A stretch of 64,000 bases of DNA, taken from the NCBI GenBank assembly GCA_040005635.1, contig JBDTYM010000009.1:3490-67489 (forward strand). The letters are read 5' to 3'. The translations under genes were made by a program, and so were the position numbers. The DNA comes from Dokdonella_A sp040005635 (GTDB taxonomy: Bacteria; Pseudomonadota; Gammaproteobacteria; Xanthomonadales; Rhodanobacteraceae). This document shows positions 42,168 through 51,510 of this stretch, in pieces (within the stretch, counting starts at the first letter, position 1; the number at the start of each line of letters is the position of its first letter). The notes beneath the pieces were generated by a model, which did not search any database, had not been told where the DNA came from, and saw nothing but the letters and a program-made list of their open reading frames with translations.

Positions 42168-43354
42168 GCGATTCCCCCGCCCCGGCCACGCCGTCGAATG
42201 CTGCGGCCTCCAATGGCACCGGCAACGGCAAGCGCCGCATCATTCTGAGCATCATCGCGCTGATCTTCATCATTGCCGGCATCGCCTGGTATCTACTCTA
42301 TGTGTTCGTGTTCTCACTGCGCGAAGTGACCGACGACGCTTACGTGAATGGCAACCAGGTCACGCTGTCGTCGCAGATCGACGGCAACGTGATAGCGGTG
42401 CTCGCCGACGACACCCAGCGTGTCGATCCCGGCCAGGTGCTGGTCAAACTCGATCCGACCGACTCGCAGGTGAACCTCGCCAAGGCGAAGAGCGCGCTCG
42501 CGAACGCGGTGCGGCAGGTGCGCCAGCAAACCGAAGCCGCCTCGCAGTACGACGCCGTGATCGTCGCGCGCAAGCTCGATCTGACGCGCGCAGAGGCGGA
42601 CCTCAAGCGTCGTCAGCCGCTGCTTGCCGACAAGGCCATCGCACCGGAAGAAGTCGCGCATGCACGTGAAGCGGTCGACACCGCCAAGGCTGCGCTCGAT
42701 CTGGCGACGCGTCAGGCGGCCGGTTCGCATGCACTCGTCGATGGTACCGACGTCGGCGAGAACGCCTCGGTGCTGCAGGCCAAAGCCGCGTTCCGCGAAG
42801 CCTGGATCCATGCCGAGCGCAATGCGATCGTCGCGCCGGTCGGCGGCTACGTCGCGCAGCGCAGCGTGCAGGTCGGCAGCAGTGTGAAAGCCGGTCAGGC
42901 CCTGCTGACGATCATTCCACTGCATGACCTCTGGGTCGATGCGAATCTGAAGGAAAGCCAGCTCGCCCATGTTCGCATCGGCCAGCCGGCCAAGATCGAA
43001 AGCGATCTCTACGGCAGCAGCGTCGAGTTCCACGGCACGGTCGTCGGCCTCGGCGCCGGCAGCGGTTCGGCGTTCGCGCTGCTGCCGCCGCAGAACGCGT
43101 CCGGCAATTGGATCAAGGTCGTGCAACGCGTGCCCGTGCGCATCTCGCTCGACGACAAGGAACTCGAACAGCACCCGTTGCGCATCGGCCTGTCGACGGC
43201 GGTCAAGGTCGACACGCACGATTGGACCGGCAAGATGCTGGCGACCGCAGCGGCCAGGACGCCGGTCGCACAGACAACCGTCTACGACCGCGATTTCGCC
43301 AAGGCCGAGGCGGAAGCGGACGCGATCGTCAACGCGAACCTCGCCGGCCGCTGA
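42164..43354 (+). CDS. emrA: EmrA-type periplasmic adaptor (membrane fusion protein)
   Basis: 396 residues: a cytosolic tail, one membrane helix (RRIILSIIALIFIIAGIAWY), then the HlyD/EmrA pattern TDDAYVNGNQVTLSSQIDG, a coiled-coil hairpin and the lipoyl half VGGYVAQRSVQVGSSVKAG. It bridges EmrB and the NodT-type duct. Start overlaps the upstream stop by four bases, implying translational coupling. Confidence 0.93.
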   Translation: MSDSPAPATPSNAAASNGTGNGKRRIILSIIALIFIIAGIAWYLLYVFVFSLREVTDDAYVNGNQVTLSSQIDGNVIAVLADDTQRVDPGQVLVKLDPTDSQVNLAKAKSALANAVRQVRQQTEAASQYDAVIVARKLDLTRAEADLKRRQPLLADKAIAPEEVAHAREAVDTAKAALDLATRQAAGSHALVDGTDVGENASVLQAKAAFREAWIHAERNAIVAPVGGYVAQRSVQVGSSVKAGQALLTIIPLHDLWVDANLKESQLAHVRIGQPAKIESDLYGSSVEFHGTVVGLGAGSGSAFALLPPQNASGNWIKVVQRVPVRISLDDKELEQHPLRIGLSTAVKVDTHDWTGKMLATAAARTPVAQTTVYDRDFAKAEAEADAIVNANLAGR

Positions 43355-43365
43355 GGACACCGCGC

Positions 43366-44919
43366 ATGGCTGCCGCCGAAGGCAAACCGGCACTGCCGCC
43401 GCTGCATGGCACGCCGCTGGCGCTGGTCACGGTCGCGATCGCATTCGCGACGTTCATGGAAGTGCTCGACGTCACCATCGTCAACGTTGCAGTACCGCAT
43501 ATCGCCGGCAGCCTCGGCGTCAGCGCCCAGGAAGGCACCTGGGCGATCAGTTCCTATTCGCTCGCCAGCGCGATCATGCAGCCACTTTCCGGCTGGATCG
43601 CCAAACAATTCGGCGAAGTGCGCAGCTTCTGCGTGTCGGCGATCCTGTTCGTGCTGATGTCGATGCTGTGCGGCATCGCCACCAGCATGCCGATGCTGGT
43701 CATCGCGCGCCTGCTGCAGGGCGCCGGCTCCGGCCCGATGGTCGCGCTGAGCCTGAGCCTGTTGCTGAATTCCTATCCGAACGAAAAGAAGGGCCTCGCG
43801 CTGGCGCTCTGGGCGATGACGGTCGTGGTCGCGCCGATCTTCGGTCCGATCCTCGGCGGTTATCTGACCGACAACTATTCCTGGCCGTGGATCTTCTACA
43901 TCAACGTGCCGATCGGCGTGCTCGCCGTGGTCATCAGCTGGGCGCTGCTGCGCCATCGCGAGTCGGTGATCGTACGCTCGCCGATCGACCGGGTCGGGCT
44001 CTTCCTGCTCGTCGTCGGTGTCGGCTGCCTGCAGTTCATGCTCGACAACGGCAACGACAAGGACTGGTTTTCCTCGCCGATGATCATTGCGCTCGGCGTC
44101 ATCGCGGTGATCTGCCTGACCTTCTTCGTCGCCTGGGAGCTGACCGATCGTCATCCGGTGGTCGATCTCAGCCTGTTCCGACATCGCAATTTCGGTATCG
44201 GCGTCATCGCGCTGTCGTGCGGCTATTTCGCATTCTTCGCAACCAACGTGGTGTTCCCGCTGTGGCTGCAGACGGTGGTCAATTACACCGCAACCTGGGC
44301 CGGCTTCGCCGTGGCGCCGGTCGGTATCCTTGCTTTCCTGATGTCTCCAATCATCGGCCGCAACCTGCAGCGGCTGGAACTGCGCGCGGTGGTCACGTTC
44401 GCCTTCCTGCTGTTCGGCGTCATCTGCTACTGGTTCGCCTCATTCCCGGACAACACCAGCTTCACCCAATTCCTGCTGCCGCGGTTCCTCATGGGCATCG
44501 GCATTCCGTGCTTCTTCATTCCGCTGAACCAGGTGATCCTGTCTGGGTTGAAGCCGAACGAGATCGCCTCCGCCTCGGGCCTGTCGAACTTCTTCCGCAC
44601 CATCGCCGGCAGCGTGTCGACCGCGGTCAGCGTGACGATCTGGCAGCATCGCGGCGACTATCACCATGCCGTGCTCGCCGAGCATCTCGACAAGGCGAGC
44701 AGAGCGACGACCGCTTACCTCGACGGACTGTCCGCGCTCGGCGGGCCCGCCACGCGCGCCTGGGCGATCATTGACGGCATCGTGACGCGGCAAGCGCTCA
44801 CACTCGCCGTCAACGACGTTTTCCTGCTGTGCACGGTGATGTTTCTTGCGATGATCCCGGTGATCTGGTTCGCCAAGCCGCCGTTCGGCAATGTGGCGGC
44901 CGGACCCGGCGGGCATTGA
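43366..44919 (+). CDS. emrB: DHA2-family multidrug MFS transporter, EmrB type
   Basis: 517 residues with about 14 predicted membrane helices. Motif D1-like LDVTIVNVAVPHIAGSLG, motif A region GWIAKQFGEVRSF, and motif C GPILGGYLTDNYSWPWIFYI identify the DHA2 EmrB/QacA group. It is the proton-driven pump of a NodT-EmrA-EmrB tripartite exporter. ATG 43366 is 11 bases after the emrA stop; longer in-frame starts run into emrA. Substrates are not predictable. No MarR- or TetR-type repressor lies alongside. Confidence 0.93.
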   Translation: MAAAEGKPALPPLHGTPLALVTVAIAFATFMEVLDVTIVNVAVPHIAGSLGVSAQEGTWAISSYSLASAIMQPLSGWIAKQFGEVRSFCVSAILFVLMSMLCGIATSMPMLVIARLLQGAGSGPMVALSLSLLLNSYPNEKKGLALALWAMTVVVAPIFGPILGGYLTDNYSWPWIFYINVPIGVLAVVISWALLRHRESVIVRSPIDRVGLFLLVVGVGCLQFMLDNGNDKDWFSSPMIIALGVIAVICLTFFVAWELTDRHPVVDLSLFRHRNFGIGVIALSCGYFAFFATNVVFPLWLQTVVNYTATWAGFAVAPVGILAFLMSPIIGRNLQRLELRAVVTFAFLLFGVICYWFASFPDNTSFTQFLLPRFLMGIGIPCFFIPLNQVILSGLKPNEIASASGLSNFFRTIAGSVSTAVSVTIWQHRGDYHHAVLAEHLDKASRATTAYLDGLSALGGPATRAWAIIDGIVTRQALTLAVNDVFLLCTVMFLAMIPVIWFAKPPFGNVAAGPGGH

Positions 44920-44975
44920 GCGCGCCGGCCCGATCGATCCCACTCGATCAATCGAGCCGGTTCAATTGCACCGAT

Positions 44976-47900
44976 TCAATCGCGCTCGAACGGATTGCGC
45001 ATTTCTTCGCGTTCGCCATGTGAGCCGCTTGCAGCTTCGCCGGTATCCTCCGGCGCTGCGGCAGGCACGGCTATTTCTTCGAGTTTGGCCGCGCGCAGCT
45101 TCGCGTTCGCCTGCGCGAGATCGGCGGCCTGAAATGCCGTGAATTCCTTGCTCACGTCATCGAGTTCGCGCTTGAGGCTGTCGATGCGAGCGAGCTGATA
45201 GTCGGACGGCTTGCCGTCGTAGGACATGATCGCGCCGTACAGCTCGTCGGTGTGTTCGCGCAGACGTTCCTCGCCGGTGATCGCGCCGCCCTCGGTGGTC
45301 GCCACGATTTTCTTGCGGATCGCATCGGCTTTCGCCTTCAGCGCGATGAGCTGCTGGTGCATCGCCTGGCCTTCACCGGACTTGCCGGCACGCGCATCGA
45401 TTTGTGCGCGCACCGCGTTGACCTTGTAGACGAGGTCGGTCATCGCGCCGAACACGTCGCGCACGCGCAGCGCAGCGTCATACTGCGACTGCCGCTCGGC
45501 CGCGTTGAACGTGACGCGGCGGTCGAGGCCGACGTCGATTTTCGTTTCGTAGACATCCTTGTCCTTGGTCATGCGCACGGTGTAGGTACCGGGCGGCACA
45601 CGCGGGCCCTGGGTCGAATTGAATGCGATCTGCGCGGCCGGCGGCACGCGCGGCGGCTTCGCGCGCATCGACCAGGTGACGCGGTTGATGCCACGTCGAA
45701 CGCTGGCGGGCAGGCTGTCGACGATGTTGCCTTGCGCATCCAGCACATCGATCTTCAGCTTGCCGAACAGATGACGGCTTTGCTGGTAGTAGACGAGGTC
45801 GACGCCGGCCGGCGGATTCGGCCCGCTGAAGCTGGCATCGCCTTCGACCCAGCCGCCGAACGCGCTGATGCGCTGCTGGATCGGCCGTGTCGGCAGGAAT
45901 GCCGCGGTACTCGTCAGCGTCTTCGAATCGAGCGCACGCAGCGGCGTGAGGTCATCGATGACCCAGATGCCGCGGCCGTGCGTGGCCAGCACCAGCGAAT
46001 CGTCGCGCGCTTGCAGCGCGAGATCGCGCACTGCGACGGCGGGGAAATGGGCGCCCTTGAATTGCGCCCAAGTGGCGCCGCCATCGATCGATATCCAAAG
46101 GCCGAACTCGGTACCGGCATACAGCAGATCGGGCTTGACCAGATCCTGCTTGATCACGTGTGCGTAACCGCGCAGGCCCTTGGCGTCCTTCGGCGATGCC
46201 AGCACGGTCCAGCTCTTGCCGAAATCGGTCGTCTTGTAGAGGTACGGCGCCATGTCGCCGAAGGTGTGGCGATCGAACGCAACGAACGCGGTGCCGGCGT
46301 CGAACTGGCCGGCTTGCACCCACGACACCCAGGCGTGCTCTGGCACGCCCTTGATGTTCCCGCCGACGTTGCTCCAGGTCTTGCCGTCGTCGCGAGTCAG
46401 CTGCACGTTGCCGTCATCGGTACCGACCCAGATCAGTCCGGCCTGCTTCGACGACTCGCTGATCGAGTAGATCGTCGTGTGCGTCTCCGCCGCGGAATTG
46501 TCGATGGTGACGCCACCGGACTGCTCCTGCTTCTGCTTCGCAGGATCGTTCGTCGTGAGGTCGGGCGAAATGCGCTGCCAACTCTGGCCATGGTCGCGCG
46601 TGCGGAACAGGAATTGCGCGCCGATGTAGAGCGTGCTCTTGTCGTTCGGACTGAGCGCGATGGGCGTATTCCAGTTCCAGCGTAGCTTCTCGTTGTAGTC
46701 CGGCAGCGGCTGGATGTTGCGCACCTCGTGCGTGCGCCGGTTGACGCGCCCGATCGTGCCACCCTGCGCCTCGGCATACAGGTAATCCGCGTCGGTCGGG
46801 TCGGCAAACATCCAGAAACCGTCGCCGCCATACATGTTTTCCCAGCGCGAATTCGATACACCGCCAGGATATGCGCTGTCGGCGACCCAGGAGCTGTTGT
46901 CCTGCAGGCCGCCGTAGACGCGGAACGGGTCCGCATCGTCGACGCTGACGTGATAGAACTGCGAGACCGGCAGGTTGTTCTGCTTCCACCATTTATTGCC
47001 GCCGTCGAACGACTGCCACAAGCCGCCATCGTCGCCGGTGATGACGTGCTGTGTATTGGTGGGATCGATCCATACCGCGTGATGGTCGCCGTGGCTGCCG
47101 CCGCCGACGTTGGCGAAGCTCTTGCCGCCATCGAAGCTCTGGATGAGGGAAAGGTCCGGCTTGAACAAACGATCCGGATTATTCGGATCGACAATCAAAG
47201 TGGCGAAATAGAACGGCCGCCAGACCATGAACTGGCTCTTGTCGCGCTTGTCCCAGGTTTTGCCGCCGTCGTCGGAGCGATACAGCGCAGAGTCCGTCGA
47301 CTCGACCAACGCATAGACGATGTTCGGATCGGATGGCGCAACGGAGACGGCTATACGGCCAAATGGATTCTTTGGAAAACCCTTGTTCGCCACATCGGTG
47401 ACTTCACTCCAGGACCCACCGCCGTCGGCGGAGCGGAACAGACCGCTCGCCGACGCTGCAGTCGGAGATTCGCCTCCGGAACGGAAGGTCCAACCCTTGC
47501 GGCGAAAATCCCACAGGCCGGCGAAGACGACGTCGGGGTTCTTCGGATCGAGACTGATCGAGGCGCAGCCTGTCGACAGACTCTTGCTCTTCAGCACGAG
47601 ATTCCAGCTGTTGCCGCCATCGCGCGTCTTGTACAGACCACGCTCGGCCGAATCGCTCCACAGTTTGCCCGGCACGCAGGCATAGACCGTGTTGCTGTCG
47701 CGCGGGTCAACCAGGATCTTGGCGATGCGTTCGGAATCCTGCAGGCCGACATGGCTCCAGGTCTCGCCGCCATCGTTCGACTTGTAGACGCCGTCGCCTA
47801 TCGAGACCGAATTTCTCATCCACGATTCGCCGGTACCGACCCAGATGTTCTGCGGATTTGCAGGGTCGATCGTGATCGCACCGATCGACTGTACGGCCTG

Positions 47901-48170
47901 TTTGTCGAACACCGGGCGGAACGTCGTGCCGCCATCGGTGGATTTCCACACACCGCCTGAAGCGGCGCCGACGAACAGGGTCGTCTTGCCGTCCTTGCCG
48001 GGCATCGCGGCGATCGCGGAAATGCGTCCGCTCATCGCAGCCGAGCCGATATTGCGCGCACCGAGCCCGGACACCACGCCGGCGTCGAAACGCGGCGGCG
48101 ACGCGACCGGCTCCGCGGCACCCAGCGCAGTGCCCGACAGTGCGAACGTCGTCACAAGGATCGTCTTCAT
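44976..48170 (-). CDS. Secreted VPS10/BNR-repeat (sortilin-like beta-propeller) protein
   Basis: 1064 residues from ATG 48170 after GAGGCG; a signal peptide (MKTILVTTFALSGTALGAAE) is clear. At least ten Asp-box repeats of the form S/T-x-D-G-G-x-T/S-W/F occur (KSTDGGTTF, KSNDGGETW, KTRDGGNSW, RSADGGGSW, RSDDGGKTW, QSFDGGKSF, RTRDHGQSW, LTRDDGKTW, KTTDFGKSW, SIDGGATW), building one or two propellers. The C-terminal third has a beta domain (VPPGTYTVRM) and charged helices. Often annotated as glycosyl hydrolase, but I see no catalytic motif, so binding or peptidase-related roles are equally open. It follows the LolA-like gene, with overlap possible at an earlier in-frame ATG. Confidence 0.83.
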   Translation of the reverse strand: MKTILVTTFALSGTALGAAEPVASPPRFDAGVVSGLGARNIGSAAMSGRISAIAAMPGKDGKTTLFVGAASGGVWKSTDGGTTFRPVFDKQAVQSIGAITIDPANPQNIWVGTGESWMRNSVSIGDGVYKSNDGGETWSHVGLQDSERIAKILVDPRDSNTVYACVPGKLWSDSAERGLYKTRDGGNSWNLVLKSKSLSTGCASISLDPKNPDVVFAGLWDFRRKGWTFRSGGESPTAASASGLFRSADGGGSWSEVTDVANKGFPKNPFGRIAVSVAPSDPNIVYALVESTDSALYRSDDGGKTWDKRDKSQFMVWRPFYFATLIVDPNNPDRLFKPDLSLIQSFDGGKSFANVGGGSHGDHHAVWIDPTNTQHVITGDDGGLWQSFDGGNKWWKQNNLPVSQFYHVSVDDADPFRVYGGLQDNSSWVADSAYPGGVSNSRWENMYGGDGFWMFADPTDADYLYAEAQGGTIGRVNRRTHEVRNIQPLPDYNEKLRWNWNTPIALSPNDKSTLYIGAQFLFRTRDHGQSWQRISPDLTTNDPAKQKQEQSGGVTIDNSAAETHTTIYSISESSKQAGLIWVGTDDGNVQLTRDDGKTWSNVGGNIKGVPEHAWVSWVQAGQFDAGTAFVAFDRHTFGDMAPYLYKTTDFGKSWTVLASPKDAKGLRGYAHVIKQDLVKPDLLYAGTEFGLWISIDGGATWAQFKGAHFPAVAVRDLALQARDDSLVLATHGRGIWVIDDLTPLRALDSKTLTSTAAFLPTRPIQQRISAFGGWVEGDASFSGPNPPAGVDLVYYQQSRHLFGKLKIDVLDAQGNIVDSLPASVRRGINRVTWSMRAKPPRVPPAAQIAFNSTQGPRVPPGTYTVRMTKDKDVYETKIDVGLDRRVTFNAAERQSQYDAALRVRDVFGAMTDLVYKVNAVRAQIDARAGKSGEGQAMHQQLIALKAKADAIRKKIVATTEGGAITGEERLREHTDELYGAIMSYDGKPSDYQLARIDSLKRELDDVSKEFTAFQAADLAQANAKLRAAKLEEIAVPAAAPEDTGEAASGSHGEREEMRNPFERD

Positions 48171-48187
48171 GCAATCGCCTCGTGTGC

Positions 48188-48931
48188 TCATCGCACGGCT
48201 CCCTGCGTCTGCGCGGGGAAGGCGAACAACGCATCGTCTATCGCCACGTTCGCCTCGGCGTGTTCGATCAGGGTCTTCTGTACGCTGCCGTCGGCCTTGT
48301 TTTCGGTCGAGATCGAGAACGGGAAGTAGACGCCGTCTATTTGCTCGTAGTCGCCGTAGTCGGTGGTGCTTTCGATCAGCGTGCCGCGTACGCTGCGTTG
48401 GGTCTGCGTGCGGATCTCGAGGAAATGATCCGGGTCGAGATAGACCATCGCCACATCGCCGTTCTTCAGCGTGACCTTGAGTTTGTGCGCATCGGTGCCG
48501 TCGACGTCCTCGGTGCCGAGGTACTCAACCTTGCTGCCGCGCGCTTGCCAATCGACCAGCGGACCGCCAATCGGCGCATCGTCCGACAGAGCTCGCGCAT
48601 CGTCGGCGCTGAGCTTTTCCGGGTCCTTGCGGCCCTGGAACGGCGAGATCTGCCAGGCCTGCTGACCGTTCCAGGCCTGCACGGCTGTAAGGCCCTGCAG
48701 GCTGGCCTCGCTGCGGCTGGAATCGGGCGCTTTCTGATATTGCGTGAACGACAGTTCGAACTGCTCGCCGAAGCGCAGCTTGCCGCTCGTCTTCAGCGTT
48801 TTTATCGCCTGAATCTTGGGCAAGCCGCCGCGTGCCTCCAGGTTTTTGGCGATCAACTCGTCCAATGTCGCTGCCTGCACGCCGCCCGCGAAGAACACGA
48901 ACAGACCGAAGATCCGCCAGCCGCTAAGCAT
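48188..48931 (-). CDS. Exported LolA/LppX-fold protein (outer-membrane lipoprotein-sorting-like)
   Basis: 247 residues with a signal peptide (MLSGWRIFGLFVFFAGGVQA) and AGGGAGAAC-type ribosome-binding site (AGGGAG before the ATG). The body begins LDELIAKNLEARGGLPKIQA and alternates beta strands (YLGTEDVDGTDAHKLKVTLK, VYLDPDHFLEIR, DYEQIDGVYFPFSI), as in the half-barrel LolA/LppX fold that binds lipids. It may carry lipid or lipoprotein across the periplasm. It is upstream of, and coupled to, the VPS10-like gene, suggesting a joint envelope role; inference. Confidence 0.78.
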   Translation of the reverse strand: MLSGWRIFGLFVFFAGGVQAATLDELIAKNLEARGGLPKIQAIKTLKTSGKLRFGEQFELSFTQYQKAPDSSRSEASLQGLTAVQAWNGQQAWQISPFQGRKDPEKLSADDARALSDDAPIGGPLVDWQARGSKVEYLGTEDVDGTDAHKLKVTLKNGDVAMVYLDPDHFLEIRTQTQRSVRGTLIESTTDYGDYEQIDGVYFPFSISTENKADGSVQKTLIEHAEANVAIDDALFAFPAQTQGAVR

Positions 48932-49051
48932 CTCGTTCTCCCTGCAAGATGTTCGCTGCCCGCCGCGGACGCTGGGCGTCAGCCGACGGCACCGGCGAAC
49001 CTGAGGAGTGCAGGTTAGCCGAATTGTCTCATCCCATGGATGGGGCGAAGG

Positions 49052-50224
49052 TCATGCCTCAGGCGGATACTTCGTCGAAATCTGCGCACACCTGTTGCAC
49101 GCACGCACGCGGTACGCGTGCGCGAGGCGATGGCCGAGGTGAATGCTAGGCCGCTCGATCCAGCGATAGACCAGATGGGCCAGCAGCAGTGTCAGCAGCA
49201 GATTCGCCAACAGATAGACGCCGAGATGCTGTGTGCGCGACCACGAGCCCGGCGGCTGCCGCGCCAGCCACCAGAGCAGCGTCAGGAACACGACCGGGTG
49301 AAACAGGTAGACCGAATAACTGATACGCCCGAGCCAGTCGGTCAAGCGCGACTCGATACGCACAAACGACGTCGCGACGACGAACAGCAGCAGGCCGAGT
49401 GCATACGCGACCGGCGCATTGCGCTCGAAACCGATGGCCCAGACCGCGCCTGCCGGGAAGATCACCAGATAGTAAACGAGCACACCGAGAATGCAGGCGC
49501 GCAAGCGACCGTCATGCGCTGACGATCCGCGCATGACGAGGTCCCGATACAAGGTTCCGCACAGCATCATCGAGAGGTTCAGATACCAGAATGCCGCATC
49601 GGCACTCATGATGGGCGACTTGAACCAGCTCATCAGCATCGCCAGCGAATGCACGAATCCGAACACGATGGCCACCGCGGCAACGCGTCGGATGTTCTGC
49701 AAACTGTTTACCAGCAGCAGCACGATGCACAGTGCGTAGAAAACGAGTTCGACGCGCAATGTCCAGTAGAGGCCCTCCGCTTCGGGCACGCCGAGCCAGC
49801 CTTGCAAGAGGGTCAGATTGCCGAGCAGATCGAGACCACCGAACTTGCCGCCCAACAGCCAGAAACCGGTCAGCGCGCCCAACGGAATGGACAGCCAGTA
49901 CGCCGGAAAAATGCGGAAAAACCGCTTTATCAAAAAGGTCGCCACCGGCGCGGGACGCGTGGGCTCGATGCTGAACGGGATCACGAAGCCGCTGATCAGG
50001 AAGAACGCGACGACACCGACGCGGCCAACATCGACGCCAGCGGCAAGCTCGCGTAACCACGCGCCGCGCACGATGCCTCCGTCGACGTGCAGGAAAGCAT
50101 CAGCGACGTGCAGCCAGACGACCAGCAAGGCCGCGATGCCGCGCAAGGCGTCTATGTAGTGCAGACGCGTGTCGACGCGAGCGGACGCCGCGACCAGCGG
50201 AGCGGCAGCCGGTGATCTATTCAT
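49052..50224 (-). CDS. Acyltransferase family 3 membrane protein
   Basis: 390 residues with about 10 membrane helices. Family marks are YIDALRGIAALLVVWLHVAD (R/H catalytic region), FFLISGFVIPFS, KRFFRIFPAYWLSI and, near the end, LGRISYSVYLFHPVV. Such proteins O-acetylate or O-acylate surface polysaccharides or lipids. It is the third gene of a tight minus-strand run after pirin and the Mpo1-like gene, 18 bases downstream of the latter. Substrate unknown. Confidence 0.9.
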   Translation of the reverse strand: MNRSPAAAPLVAASARVDTRLHYIDALRGIAALLVVWLHVADAFLHVDGGIVRGAWLRELAAGVDVGRVGVVAFFLISGFVIPFSIEPTRPAPVATFLIKRFFRIFPAYWLSIPLGALTGFWLLGGKFGGLDLLGNLTLLQGWLGVPEAEGLYWTLRVELVFYALCIVLLLVNSLQNIRRVAAVAIVFGFVHSLAMLMSWFKSPIMSADAAFWYLNLSMMLCGTLYRDLVMRGSSAHDGRLRACILGVLVYYLVIFPAGAVWAIGFERNAPVAYALGLLLFVVATSFVRIESRLTDWLGRISYSVYLFHPVVFLTLLWWLARQPPGSWSRTQHLGVYLLANLLLTLLLAHLVYRWIERPSIHLGHRLAHAYRVRACNRCAQISTKYPPEA

Positions 50225-50242
50225 GCGTTCAATACACGTTGT

Positions 50243-50545
50243 TCAGATCGACACGCGACCGCGCAGGACGTCCGCGAACATGACCCAGTCGCCGACGAAG
50301 CTGTAGAGCGGATGCTTGAACGTCGCCGGCCGGTTCTTTTCGAACACGTAATGGCCCAGCCAGGCGAAGCCGTAGCCGAACAGCGGCGCCAGCCACAGCC
50401 AGCGTGCGTCATGCGCGGTCCACGCGGCGACGACACTCGCCAACACCAGCAGGCTGCCGACGAAATGCAGGCGGCGACAGGTGCGGTTCCTGTGTTCGGA
50501 CAGATAGAACGGGTAGAACTCGCGGAAGCTCGAGTAAGCGGACAT
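50243..50545 (-). CDS. Mpo1-like (DUF962) membrane protein
   Basis: About 100 residues with the DUF962 pattern FREFYPFYLSEHRNRTCRRLHF and later GYGFAWLGHYVFEKNRPATF then YSFVGDWVMF. Histidines fit the metal-binding residues of yeast Mpo1, a 2-hydroxy fatty acid dioxygenase. ATG 50545 is preferred over a TTG at 50560 that would overlap the pirin stop. A role in fatty acid alpha-oxidation is inferred from the family only. Confidence 0.85.
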   Translation of the reverse strand: MSAYSSFREFYPFYLSEHRNRTCRRLHFVGSLLVLASVVAAWTAHDARWLWLAPLFGYGFAWLGHYVFEKNRPATFKHPLYSFVGDWVMFADVLRGRVSI

Positions 50546-50556
50546 GGCGAGCGGCC

Positions 50557-51432
50557 TCAATGGTCCGGCAACGGAATGAATTCCGTCTCGCCCTCAACCT
50601 GACCGAAACGCTGCGCAAGCCAGTCGGCCTTCGCACGTTCGATGCGCTGCTGGCTGGAGGACACGAAGTTCCACCACAGGAACCGCTCGCCGTCGAGCGG
50701 TGCGCCTCCGCACAGCAGCACGCGAGCGGGCGATTGGGCGACGATCTCGACGTCCGCGCCGGCAGGCAGCACCAGCATCCGCTCGGCGGGCACCGGCAGG
50801 CCGTCGACCTGCACATTGCCGGAGACCACGTAGATCGCACGCTCGGCGTGTTCCGGCGGCACGACGAGTGCGCCAGCGCGCGGAAATTCGACATCGACAT
50901 ACAACGTCGGCGCGTACACGCGCACCGGCGAGCGTAACCCGAATGCTTCGCCGGCGATCACACGCAAATGCACGCCGGCGCGCTCGGTGCGCGGCAGGGA
51001 GTCAGCCTCGTGATGGAAGAATTCCGGCGCGGTTTCCTCATGCTCCTGAGGTAGCGCGACCCAGGTCTGGATGCCATGCATGCGATGCCCGGCCGCGCGC
51101 TCGGGCGCCGGCGTGCGCTCGGAATGCACGATGCCGCGACCGGCGGTCATCCAGTTGACATCGCCGGGACGGATCACCTGCTGGCAGCCGAGGCTGTCGT
51201 GATGCGTCAGTGCGCCTTCGTAAAGATAGGTCACTGTGGCGAGGCCGATGTGCGGATGCGGGCGCACGTCGAGACCGCGTCCGGGCGGCAGCTCGGCCGG
51301 ACCGATATGGTCGAAGAACACGAACGGGCCGACATGCCGACGCAACCGGAACGGCAACAGGCGACGCACGAAGAAACCATCGCCAAGGTCGTGCAGGCGC
51401 GGTTCGATCAGCAGCGGAGTTTCGGCAGACAT
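50557..51432 (-). CDS. Pirin family protein
   Basis: 291 residues, bicupin. The metal ligands His59, His61, His103 and Glu105 are seen in RPHPHIGLATVTYLYEG and GRGIVHSERTP. The C-terminal cupin ends with a WWNFVSSSQQRIERAK helix. Bacterial pirins include quercetinases and redox regulators; function here is open. First gene of the pirin, Mpo1-like, acyltransferase run. ATG 51432 matches the family start. Confidence 0.92.
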   Translation of the reverse strand: MSAETPLLIEPRLHDLGDGFFVRRLLPFRLRRHVGPFVFFDHIGPAELPPGRGLDVRPHPHIGLATVTYLYEGALTHHDSLGCQQVIRPGDVNWMTAGRGIVHSERTPAPERAAGHRMHGIQTWVALPQEHEETAPEFFHHEADSLPRTERAGVHLRVIAGEAFGLRSPVRVYAPTLYVDVEFPRAGALVVPPEHAERAIYVVSGNVQVDGLPVPAERMLVLPAGADVEIVAQSPARVLLCGGAPLDGERFLWWNFVSSSQQRIERAKADWLAQRFGQVEGETEFIPLPDH

Positions 51433-51510
51433 GCGGAAGGTCGAATGGGCGGACGAACGCCATGATGCCATCATCGCGGCAGTCCAGCCTCAACCCCGCG
51501 AGTCCCGTGC

